DNA of 64,000 bases from Gamsiella multidivaricata (Eukaryota > Mortierellomycota > Mortierellomycetes > Mortierellales > Mortierellaceae), in the NCBI RefSeq assembly GCF_025024155.1, contig NW_026251796.1, positions 62,001 through 126,000 of the forward strand, given 5' to 3'. The notes below the pieces were generated by a model that worked only from the letters and a program-made list of their open reading frames with translations, was not told the DNA's origin and ran no database searches. This document shows, piece by piece, positions 10,601 through 21,600 of this stretch (its first letter is position 1; each line of letters starts with the position of its first letter). A program made the position numbers and the translations under genes.

Positions 10601-11394
10601 CACGTCGTTATGCTGGATGGGCCGGGCAGTATCGTGGACAAGAACATTATTCAATAGCGTTCCATTGGTTGAAGTGTCCTTGAGCCACACCTGATACAAA
10701 AGTTGCAGGGAAATTAGTAGATTGAATAAACAGGAAGGCGCTTTATGTAGGTCTTAGAAAAGACGTCCCTGGGCACAAAGAGCTGAACACGTACTTCGCC
10801 ATCATCCCTCCGAATAAGTTTGCAGTGAATCTCTGAAGCTGTATCGATCTGGACTCGAACGTCGTTCGTGCTGTTCCTGCCAAAGGAGCAATATGACTTG
10901 TCGATCGGGTATCGATAGTATTCACTCTCATCCATCTTCCTGAGTCCTACAATGTAGCCCCAAACCAACTTAAGTACCGTCTTGGACTTTGGTGTTGTCG
11001 GGGGAACAAGTTTCCTTGGAGATGACCGGCTGCCGCTGCTACTGTTGCCATTGCTGTTGGTATTTTGGGTACCGTAGAGTGCGCTGAGCCGAGCTGATTT
11101 TCGCGACGAGGGGCTACTATTGATGTCTTGTGGTGATGTAGGTATTTCTGTGCTTTCTGCGCTTTCTGTGCTTTTGTCTGAGGTTGCGTTTGGTGAGGAA
11201 GAAGAGGCAACAACGAATGGATTTGATAAGGAGGAGACAGTCGTAGATTCCGAAGCAGGCTTCACTGGAGTAGTAGCAGTTGTTGTGGAACCAGCAGTTG
11301 GTGTAAAGTTGTGAAAGGACTTGACGGGCGTTCCAAAGGGGGAGGCTTGGAGAGCACTCTTGCGCAAGAGCCTCCTCTTCGGTGTTTCTGACAT
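7616..11394 (-). CDS. Ki-67-like FHA protein with RVxF/KiR-type PP1-docking motif
   Basis: Three exons: 11394..10795, 10690..10559 and 10456..7616, giving 1190 residues; ATG 11392-11394 (MSETPKRRLL) is the first ATG of the frame. Residues about 165-245 form an FHA domain, which binds phosphothreonine peptides: SYCSFGRNSTNDV, SEIHCKL and WLKDTSTNGTLLN carry the conserved Gly-Arg, Ser...His and Asn-Gly-Thr. Around residue 413 lies KKVSFGPALSPEVFD, then PPSTPIKRG, closely matching the PP1-docking segment of vertebrate Ki-67 and RepoMan (RVSF/RVTF, then SPE.FD, then P.TPL+KG). The rest is disordered, with many S/TP sites suited to mitotic kinases, Asp/Glu tracts and a basic tail ending SPKRVRVHSFLE. 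A nuclear, chromosome-associated PP1 scaffold is inferred. The second intron is 102 bp, so its retention would keep the frame. Confidence 0.8.
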
Positions 11395-11717
11395 GACGAG
11401 TCCTTGTTCTGGTAAAATCGAGTGGGGAAGCGTGTGAAGGGGTTGGAGTCGCGTGGTGGTCGTCGGGAGCAAAGGAGATGAGGAGCGATGAACAAGACGG
11501 AATTATGCAAACAAAAGACCCTTGTTTACTCCAGGGACACAAAGCGCGATTGAGGGGAATAGTCATGTGACACACTCGGACCTGAGCTGTTCCTGAAGCA
11601 ACTGACCGACACTTGCACTTGAACAAGGAGAGTATATTTTTTTACACGAAGGGCTGAGTAGAGAGCAGCTGTATATATAGGGTATAGATACAATTATATG
11701 CGTAACACTTTGACGCG
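11395..11717. other. Intergenic, promoter of the FHA gene
   Basis: About 320 bp between the FHA gene start and the stop of the upstream START gene, both on the minus strand. The FHA reading frame stays open upstream of its ATG but has no further ATG (the earlier apparent start at 11472 is TTG). No other feature is seen. Confidence 0.5.
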
Positions 11718-14700
11718 TTAGGCAAGGATAATGGACGCGAATCCGCTCGCGTACGCCATGAAAATGACGAGCAACACCACAAGTTTGACCCGCGTCGAGT
11801 TCAGTTCCTCAATAAACAACTCGATAGCCATCCTCCACGCCTCCTCATAGTCCTCCAGGTAGTTCATCTCCATCGTTGATGTATTCTTCTTTGGCACCTC
11901 GACTTCTTGCCTCAGGAGCAAGCCATCCTTGACTGTATCGACGTCAGTCCCAGCAAGATCCGAGGACGCCTCAACAAATTCTGCCTCATCGCTATCGTGC
12001 CCTTGGTCATCCTGCACCGAAACCTCGCCTACACTCGATTCCTGCTCTCCTACTTCCGCTGTTACGATCTTCTTCTTGGCGTCTTCCCCGATTGCTGTTA
12101 CAGTGATATTCGAATCCTGCGACCCAGCGAGCGGGCTAGCCGTTGAAGAGACCGACTTCTTCTTCGAGCCCTTCCTGAGACGACTTATTGGAGTTCGGTT
12201 CTCGGAATTGTCCACGACATCAGGAGAAAACGTAACACGACGCGTTCCGCCAATTGAACTAGCCGAATTGCTGTGCTTGAGGCTGCTGACTGGTTCCAGC
12301 AAACACATCGTCTTTGCTGGCATGGGCAAAGGCGAAGACAAGGGCGAGCTCATGGTTTCCAGTGAAGTGACTTCTTCTATAACGCCTGTCTTCGTTTCTT
12401 CCGTGGGTTGATGAGTAAGGCAGTCGCCTCCAAGTCCCCTCAGCGATACCGAGGTGGCGTCAGACGCCTCTGTAAATGCGTTAGCCGTCGAGATGAGCGC
12501 CTTTGGTGATTCAGGATGCGAAGGAATTATGGCCGCAGACTGCAAGATAGGTTTCGGCAACTTTTCGTTGTCACTCGAGCCTGCAGGGACGTTCCCAGTT
12601 GGTGAAGCTGGTGCAACGTCTTCCTTAGTCTTTCGTGCGTTATTGATAGGTTCCACAGGATGGTGAGGAATGTGAAATGGGCCGAGGGTTGGACTGGACA
12701 TTGGCGATGTGACCCGTGCCGGAACAGAAATAGGTGCTAAAGTCATCGAAGGTGACATAATTGTTGGGCTGGACGCGACTGTAGAACATATAGGCGTGCT
12801 AGGAGTCGAAGCTGAGGAAGACGGCGATGGTTCTGCTTTGCGTTTGCCAAACGTGGGGGATGGCAAGGATGTGTTGATAGGAAGCGGTGGTGCGTTAGCC
12901 TGAGGAAGATACGGGGCGATGGGAACGGAGTAGCGACTGAGTGAGCTAGAGCGACGTGGAAGTGAGGGCGGAGGAGCACCTGTAGACACGCTGCCCAGAC
13001 TACGGGGTGTGCGGCTCCTAGAGCGACTCCTCTCGGACTCCGGAGAGGCCTTGGGTGCCGTAGAAGCCTGTGGTAGTTCATCAGGTCGATCAGAAGAAGA
13101 AGAAGCAATAACAAGATTAGGGTTAAAGGCACTTAAGGTTGTGTAGCTGGCGCTTCTCCTCTTACGACTGATGGACAACGGAGCCCCATGCGGTCGTAGG
13201 TCGGATCCGCCACCAGCGTCTGCAGAAGAACCATCGTCTACCTGTTCAGCGTTTTGTTTCTGATCATTACTCTTTAGATGGCTCGACGACTTTCGCAGTG
13301 ACGGACCGCCGTACGTGGGTGTTGAGGATTCATACACCCGACTATCCCTTGTCCGCCTTGGCACCAACGAGTCTCGCGCATGTTGATCCGACTTGTCCTC
13401 GTCGTCGGCATTGTCGTCGCCTTGTGGCCGTTGCAGCGACTGTTGCTTGGAGGGGTTGCCATCATTCTGTCCTTTCCTGGTCACTTGGGCGATGATGCTC
13501 TGGCCTTCATGATCTAGTGTCGTGAAGACGCGAACACCGCCGAAATCTGGAGCCAGCTCGACGCGCACGGTTGGATCATCGGGCTTGATGAAGAAGTCAT
13601 AGCCCTCTCTGTACACCTTCCTTCCGACTCGGACTTCCGTCCAGCCAGGAGAGGTCTTGTAGCAGAGCTCAAAGTGTCCAGTCTTGGGGTCGAACGTGTC
13701 AAAGAGGCGGCTTCCTGAAATATGGGAGGCGTATGGCGGGTACCCTGTCTTGTTGATGAATTGATTCAAACGAGCGACGGCTGTCATCATACTAGCCGTC
13801 ACCGACTTGATAACTGAATTCGGCAGCGTTCCTCGGATATCAATTTGGATCACAAACGTAACATTGACGGAAACTGTGTTGCCTTGACCATCAAAGATTG
13901 GTCGCAATGACCAGCCAGAAAGTTCGAGGAGAGCACGAATGCGGCCAGGGTCTTCAGGAATCGTAGAGTCAAGAACTGACGTCGAAACGTTGTATAGCGC
14001 CGACGTCTGGGGGTCGCGATCAATGATGGTGACTCCTGCGAGGTCTCGACCACTATAGTCGCAATTTTGATGGCAAACAAAGGTTTGAAACTAGCTTATA
14101 TGGGCGCAGTTGTTCACATGTAACACACGAAGGAATAAACTTACGTCAAGGAACCAATGCCCCGAAGGGTGACATGAAAGAGATATTCGTTCGCATTGAA
14201 GGTCTCCGCAATCGACATGTTCTCAAAACGCTCGTCCCAGATCTGCCGACAGCCTGCGGACTCGATCACGGCGTTGATCTGCTCGACAGTCCAACCTCCT
14301 GAGATGATTCCTTCACCTCGAAGCATGGGAAGTCCTGCACCTGAAATAATTCTACTGTAGCTCTTAAAAGTACCATCGCTCGACACAACTCTCCAGCGGT
14401 CCTCAGGACTAGCAGCCAACACCTTAAACATGGCTAACGCCTTGCGAGCTGTCTCAGAATGGCGGTGCGGAAGAACCAACATTGGCGTGAGTTGTGTCGA
14501 CGACCGGTTGGAATCCAGACTAAAGGCAGTCGAACTTCTCTTCATTGCGTTGGAAAGCTGGCCGATAGGTGTTGATGCTCTGTTTAGTCCATGGAGGGTG
14601 ATGTGGGGGTTCCCGCGGATGGGCATGATCTGGCTGTGGCGGGGCGCAAATGAGGAGCTTCGACTGATCAAAGTGCTGTGGCGACGAGCCTCCATGATGT

Positions 14701-16584
14701 CCGAGGGTGACCGCATACCAAATGCTGCAAATGCCATCGAGCTCGGCCGTGCAGGCAGGGCAGTATCCAGAGGGACATGTTGTTTTGGTGCTCGTGGAAC
14801 AACCTTGACTTTGGGCGTGATAGAGGCGTCTGAATCGGATGTTGCGTCCTTGCCATCGATCGATGTAGTAGGCGTTAGAGGAGGCGTAGCCGGGGTCACA
14901 ACATGCGGCGGGTTTGACCGTGTTATGGTTGATGATGCAGCATTCCTAGGTCTGGAACTGGATCGCGATTCTATCCTTTGGGGCGGTGTCATTGAAGATC
15001 CTCCATAGATCTCCTGTTGATGCCGGGTATCTGATTCTATAGATGCTGTCCTGGCGACCTGTGGAGGCAATAGTGGTCTGCCTTGTTCGTAACCAGGAGC
15101 CGATTTGTGCGCGATTTGAGATGAATGCGACCGTGGCTCGTCATAGGATTCCACGGATGTCTCATCCTCGTGCCGAAGTGTGCCCCCCACGATGCCACCC
15201 TTGCCAAACAGCTGCGAGTCGCCAAAAAGTGCCGTATCTCCGATGGCGGCATTGTTCTCTACGAACTCTGGCGTGAAGATCGAAGGAGCGAGAGACTGAT
15301 TCGATATAAGACTGGGAGCAACAGGATTCATGGAGTTCCAGGCAGGCGAGTTGTCCTTGGCTACTGCCATATCTAATCGAATGTCTTCATCCTCCGAGTC
15401 GTCTCTGTCGTCTAGCCGCTCTACATCCTTTTCCGGGTCAAAAGGTCCAAGAGGCGAGAGGAATGCTGATCCGGACTGCACCTTTTCCTCAGCCTCCTGC
15501 TCCGCAAAAGTGAACCGGTCAGGTTTAAGAGGCTCACTAAGGCTGCGGTGTCGGTTGGCAATTTTTGAGACAAGGGTGGACATGACCATAGGTGCGCCGT
15601 TCTTTTTCAGATGCGTCTCGATAGTGGTGATAACAAGTGGCCGCTTTGCGAGCGCTCTTCGTGCGATGAATTTTGGAAGCCTGCTCAGTAAGTCTGTCTG
15701 AATTACATAGGTAATCTTGCTGATTGGCGGGTTGGAGGGCAGAGGCTGGATTATCCATCCTGCGACAAAGATATCAGCTCGGACTTTGCCTGATATCCGG
15801 GGGATTTTGCTGGACTCCACAGAACACGAAGCGAAGTAAATAGTCCCGTCGCGCTCCATTTCTATCCTCTCTACCATGGATATATCCCGTGTTCTATGAG
15901 AGAGCAGGTACATGTTAAACAACAGTTCAAAAGCGCGGTTCTCCAACACTTGATTGCGGAAGGACATGTATACATACTTTGATGAAAGTGTACTCTTCAT
16001 AACCATGTACATGAGATTAGTCGCATCGTCGTAAGATTCCACGCAGCTTAGCTCATCATACCAATCACTAAAGTAGATGAATAAAAAAAGGATATCCAGG
16101 TTGGTTAGAAAATTGTCAACATAATTACTAATTTCTATTTCTGTGTCCTGTGTCCTGTGTCCTGTGTCGATACTTACTCCCACAGCTTCCGTACGCCTAC
16201 TACCGAAAAGACGTCCTGTGCCCGATAGCCACGAACGACATGCTCTCCCTTAAATGTGGGATGTTTGTCTCCATTGTTTGTGGACTGATAGACTAGGCAG
16301 CCGGATTTGTGCTTGAGGAGTTTCTTCCAGCCAGTTGGTTTTGAGGCTGCCTTGAGGAGTTTGATTGCCTGGATGGCCTGATCGATATGATATTCCTTTG
16401 TCCATTTTCGTGGGTCGGGTGTATAAAATTGGGATTGCTTGTGCTTCTCTGCACAGTCGGATTCATCCCCACTTAGATTGTCGAGTCCTGGCCCAATCTT
16501 TCCGCTTGTATTACGGTGGTGCTGCTCAATCCACTCCAGATTTTCATCTGCAAGCATCAACTCTGACCGACTTGGTCCCTTCAT
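11718..16584 (-). CDS. Tandem START-domain lipid-transfer-type protein with C-terminal membrane anchor
   Basis: Three exons: 16584..16178, 16067..14145 and 14052..11718, giving 1554 residues. The first START-like domain covers about 64-300 (HIDQAIQAIKLLKAA, QDVFSVVGVRKLWDDWYDE, then ISGKVRADIFVAGWIIQPL and LPKFIARRALAKRPLVI). The second covers about 680-880 (WRVVSSDGTFKSYSR, IWDERFENMSIAETF, GRDLAGVTIIDRD, TFVIQIDIRG, then LNQFINKTGYPPY). START domains bind sterols or phospholipids (family knowledge); the ligand cannot be told here. The linker and the C-terminal 500 residues are Ser/Pro-rich. The last 25 residues (VKLVVLLVIFMAYASGFASI) form a tail anchor, suggesting an ER or contact-site protein with cytosolic START domains. 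Intron 1 contains a short TGTCCTG tandem repeat (16141-16168). Exon junctions fall inside conserved START positions and keep frame. Confidence 0.8.
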
Positions 16585-18614
16585 GGCTAAATATTAATTG
16601 AAGGCCCCTTGGAGACCTCGAGGCAGAAGAAGGAGCCGAAAGGGACTGAGGAAAGAGGGCAGCTGGAGAGAATGACGGAAAGAAGACGTACTAGAGAAAG
16701 TGCCGCCAAAAATATATAGTAATGAGCACCAATGGCCGAAGAATCGTATTTATATCGAGGTTTTGGTAAACAAGAACTCTGCTTACAATAGACAACGGCA
16801 ACAACGCGGATATTCCGGTCAATTGCTTTAGCTGTGTTCTGTCAGTTGTTGCGGGGAAGATGGGCTTAAAAAAGGGGAGGGAACAGCGCCAATTTGCTTT
16901 GGAAGGACAGTGCACGGAGAATATAGTAAAGTAAGAGGGAGACACCGAGGGGTACGAACACTAGTTGATGCGAGAGGAAGAGAGCGAGAGAGGAAGAGAG
17001 CGAGAGAGGAATAGTGGATGTGGAGAATAAAGGAATACAGGTAAGAGAAAGTTAAGGGAGAAGGGCAAAGAGATAGGCCAAAACAAGGAAAAGAAGCCTG
17101 GTCAAGAGGGAATGGCGAGATGAGAAAGACGAGCCAGGCTGAAAGGGCACAGTGGATGGACGTTAGAGAATGTGTGGGGAGGGATGCTGACTTTTTAAAG
17201 CAGTCCAGGAGTGAATAGGATGAGAGGAAAGAAGGTAGTGTACAGGCGCTACAGAGTGGGATGAGGAATGAAGAATAAGTGATGAAGAGGTGGATGTGTT
17301 TGTGGAGAAGAGGAAGGAAAAAAAGAGTAAAGTGCCAGGAACAGGTCTAGGAAGCTGCCAATCCCCCTCGTTTTTCTTAAATCTTTTTACAGCGATCCTC
17401 GGATCGCCAGTCATCAAATTCAGTGCTTCTTTATGGTTTCCAACTATCCATCCACATCAGTGTTAGTGTCTGCATGTACTGTAGTGCGTACAATGTAGTG
17501 CCATTGAAGGCCTATCCATTCGTCTCCCCCTCTCTCGCTCTCCTTCTCCTTGTAAGAGTCAGTTGCTAGACTAATGTTGGGTGCAATGGTGGCGAGTGCT
17601 CAGTCGCGTCTTCCCAGTTATACGTTTCTCCTCCTCTTCAAAGCACCCACGACACTTCAAAGCACCCGCGACACTTCAAAGCACCCACGACACTTCAAAG
17701 CACCCACGACACTTCAAAGCATCCACGACACTTCAAAGCACCCGCGACACTTCAAATGCATTTGACGAATGATACTGTTCCTGCATCCCTGTGCTCCTGC
17801 TTATTTACGTGTGCCATTTAGGCCTGCACCTTTGCTTTCTTTTCAATTGCATTTACACCCCTGCGTACACTCCCTGGTTTCCATTTCTGAGCATCTTTTT
17901 TTTAATCTTTTTCAGTCGCAGTGTGGGCGTGGGTGTGTACTGTCGGTTGTTTTATTTGATTTAATAACCATCTTACTATTACTTGTTGGGTTCCCATTTG
18001 AATCCCTCGTCAGCAGCCTGAATAGGATTTGGACTGAGAGCGCCTTGCAACTGAGCCTGAACACAAAAACGAGAAATAAATATGAGCGGTAGATAGTCTA
18101 TTCAAACGACGGCTTTTGCTGCTGTCCGTTGTCTACTGTAGGGCAAGGGGCGGCCTTTCAGTTTACCCCTTGTCAGCTACATTGTCTGATGAAATCCTTA
18201 GCCTAGCCCTCCCCGTACTCTCTGCTTTGGCGGCAACCGATCGTCACACCGGTCGGTCTAGCATGGACACGTAGAAGAAAATTTGTCAGGTCCACATTTT
18301 GCCACGTCCAGGAACCGTATCGCGTCGCGACTCAACTTCACCCGTGGTGGCTGTGATCCGGCTTCGATTTCTGATCTACGTACAAGCTAAAGCAGTAGTG
18401 CATACGTGGCACAACCCGGGCAAAGATGAGCGGCACTTCATTGCATCCCTCCTTCGTTCAGTCATCCTTTTTTATCTTCTGTTCAACATACCCTGGGAGG
18501 CAGAAACAGGTCCCCTTTCTCGATTGGCACACGAACGACATACTCCCATCTTCTCCCTTGCACCTTGTCAGCCGACTCTCCGCAAACCAGAACTGTTTGT
18601 CATCTTTCTAGCGA
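16585..18614. other. Two-kb divergent intergenic region with a minisatellite
   Basis: Lies between the divergent START and ARF-GEF genes. It contains a purine-rich run (about 16970-17130, GAGAGGAAGAGAGC repeats), a CT-rich patch near 17524-17550, and the 19-bp minisatellite listed separately. ORFs here are short, overlap the repeats or lack homology; I call no gene. Confidence 0.5.
17637..17756 (+). repeat. Minisatellite, 19-bp unit, about 6.3 copies
   Basis: The unit TTCAAAGCACCCACGACAC is repeated six times in direct order with single-base variants (CACCC/CATCC, CACGA/CGCGA), plus a partial seventh copy. It is open in more than one frame, which produces spurious ORFs. Unit length is not a multiple of three, and there is no spacer, so it is neither coding repeat nor CRISPR. 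Confidence 0.9.
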
Positions 18615-21600
18615 ATGACCGAAGGCTCGACATCTTCTATGCCGCTCAAGGTACAGGACGCCCTGGAGTCAACGGCGGTGGCGGTGGCGGCAATATCAGC
18701 GACAGCATCAACTCCATCGTCCTCGGCCGTCTCCTCAACTCTTGGAAGCAGGCTTGCAACACATAAACCCTCGTTAGTCCCTCGCACAGAGGATACAGCT
18801 GCTCCGGGATATGAGCTCCAGTGGTCACATCTCATTCACGCCGAAATCATCTCTGTCACAAGTGCCATGCGACGAAACTCGCGTTGGTCCGGAATGAGCG
18901 TCAGCGGTTTGAGTATGGGTAGTTTGGGTATGAATATGGGTCTTCGTGGACGCGAGAATCAAAAAGAAGGCACTTATCGCAATCAGGTATGTACAGGGCC
19001 AAGAACGATCTGTACGCCCCTACTGAGGCGTACCAATGTTAATGTCTCCCCTCTCGATACTGTATCTTTAGGAGAGTCCTCTCATGGTTGGCTTCAATGA
19101 TCTACGATCGCGCCTCGCTACAACTATAGGTAAGGGATAAGGTATCGATCGCTGTGGTTGTTTTTACGCATTTTGGACTCGGTATGTTCTGACCAAGTTC
19201 GAATTTGTTTGCCTTTGTAGCTGTTCAAGACATGGATGCGGTTGCATTGCTGGACCCTTTTCTGGAGGTGATTCAGTCCGGCGACACGAACGGACCCATC
19301 ACAGGCGCAGCACTTAGCTCAGTCGAAAAGTTCCTCTTGTACAAGATTATTGGTATGTGAATCGAAAATTCTACGGCAGTATATCTGCAAAAAGTGGAAT
19401 GGAAAAGATTATTGACCCTTGCATTCGATTATCTATTCACTCGTCAACCACAATAGACCAGGACTCACCTAATGTGGCGCATGCAATGCAGCGGTTGGCG
19501 GTGGCAGCAACCCATTGCAAGTTCGTGGCGAGTGATTCGGTCTCGGACGAGATCGTTCTTTTGAAGATCCTCCAGGTTCTGCGTATAGCCTTGACAAGCG
19601 GCCCTGGAGACTTTTTGAGCGATGAATCTGTATGCTCTATGATTGAAACAGGACTTAGCATGTGTTGTCAACTCCAACTCAGTGGTACGTATTAAGCGCT
19701 GAACACTATGCTCGAGCCATGTCAATTATATCAAGCCATGTTGACTCCTGATTTATTCAACTCCCTTATAGAAATGCTACGAAAATCTGCTGAGCACACC
19801 ATGGCGGTCATCACAAAGACAATGTTTGAAAGGTAAGCTACTTTGCGCCGCATTCGAGGCAATACTGGTAGTATATATCGAGCTTATATCTCATTCATGC
19901 AACAACTATAGGCTTCGAACCATTACCGCTCCAGTCGAAACGATTGATAAAGAATCAGAGGATCCTGTGGAGAATGAGACCATTCTTGTGCAAGCCGCCA
20001 ATATTCAAGAGGACGCGGAGCATGTCAACCTTACAATTAACCACAATCCTCCTACGGTCGAGACTGAGGCCGAGGCAGTTTTATCCAAAGCGCAAGAGCT
20101 CGCCAGCGACAAAAAAGGAGCTCAGGAGGCTGAGAAGACGGTGAAGGACGACTTAATTCTGAGCAACGATCAGGGATTAGTGGAGATACTGCTGGAGACA
20201 GCTCGTAAGTCTCTATACTCCAAAAGCGCTGAAAATTAACATCGTGCTCTGGGTTTCAACTTACAGAATTGGTCTATTCTTCCTCATTACGCTAGCACCA
20301 AAATCCTATGGCCTTCCTTCGATCCGTGAGCTCTTGCGAGTGCTAATTTCACTTTTGAATCCACACGATCAACAGCATACGGATCGCATGCGCCTGATGG
20401 CCCTAAGCATTTTGGATGTTGCGTTGGAAGTCGGTGGAAAAAGCATCACCAAGTTTCCCGCACTCATGTCGCTCGCAGCGGATGACATGTGCAAATATCT
20501 CTTCCAGGTATGAGACGCGGAGTATGATACATGGTATTGCATGAAAGGTGTATCGGTCGGCCATCCTAATTATAATCCTATTTCTACTTTCCTTGTTAGT
20601 TGGCGAGGACGGACAACATTCCAATCTTGACGTTGGCGCTGCGAGTGATCTCGACTGTTTTCGACACTATGAAATCCCATTTGAAGTTGCAGCAGGAGCT
20701 CTTTCTTTCGTTCTTGTTAGAACGCCTGAGCCCGCCTGCTTTCGCGCTGAAGCCTTTGCCATACAATCCCGATTTTGGTGAGCCTCTTCGACCCACAGTT
20801 GCCACTCCAGAACCCGACAACAATTCGCGCGCTGGATCACCAAGTCCCTCTGTTAAAAGTTCGAAGGGGGAGAAGCCGGACACGACTGTTGCGCATGGAG
20901 AAGTTCGAGAATTGCTTTTGGAGTGCTTAAGTCAGTTTGCTCGTGCACCGACATTCATGGTTGATCTCTGGGTCAACTACGACTGTGGACTGGACTGCGG
21001 TGACATGTTCCAGGATATGATCAAGTTTTTGACTAGGGTAAGCGCAAGGTCCCAATCATGAGAGGATTGACATGTTTAGCATGGTTGTGCTACGATCTAA
21101 CACGTGTGCTGCGACAATAGAATGCATTTCCCGACTCGACAACATACTCCGCCAGTAGCTCGCATATGCTCTGCATGGACTCCTTGCTGCTCTTTATCAA
21201 CCACATGGTGGACCGTTTGTCGACTCCAAAGGTAAAGGCCTCGGCGTATGGTGCCGATATCGAAACGCCACTTTCTTTTTTGATGCCGTTCTAATATGCG
21301 ATTATACTGCGAATTAGGATGAAGCAAAAGCCCTTGAAAAGGGTTTGGAGAGCTATGACACACTTCGTGAGCGAAGACTGCAGAAAGAAATTTTGGTCAA
21401 GGGCGCAGCCAAGTTTGATGAAAATCCTAAGGCGGGCCTTGCGTATTTGGAAGGTAACGTTCAGAAAAACAGCAGAGCCTGTCTTTTTTTTTTTTTTTTT
21501 TTTTTCGCTGAATTTCTGTTTAATTTACGGTGTTTAGCTCACAAGATGATCTCGAGTTTGAATGATCCTGTGGGCGTGGCCCATTTCCTCAAAACGAGCA

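Noticed and set aside
11395..11472. Upstream start for the FHA gene at 11472
   Set aside because: The codon is TTG; the first ATG of the frame is at 11394.
17637..17756. CRISPR-like direct repeats
   Set aside because: Copies abut with no spacers and the host is eukaryotic; this is a minisatellite.
17574..17772. Two overlapping 63-codon ORFs over the minisatellite
   Set aside because: They are open only because the 19-bp unit lacks stops in several frames; no start context, splice pattern or homology.
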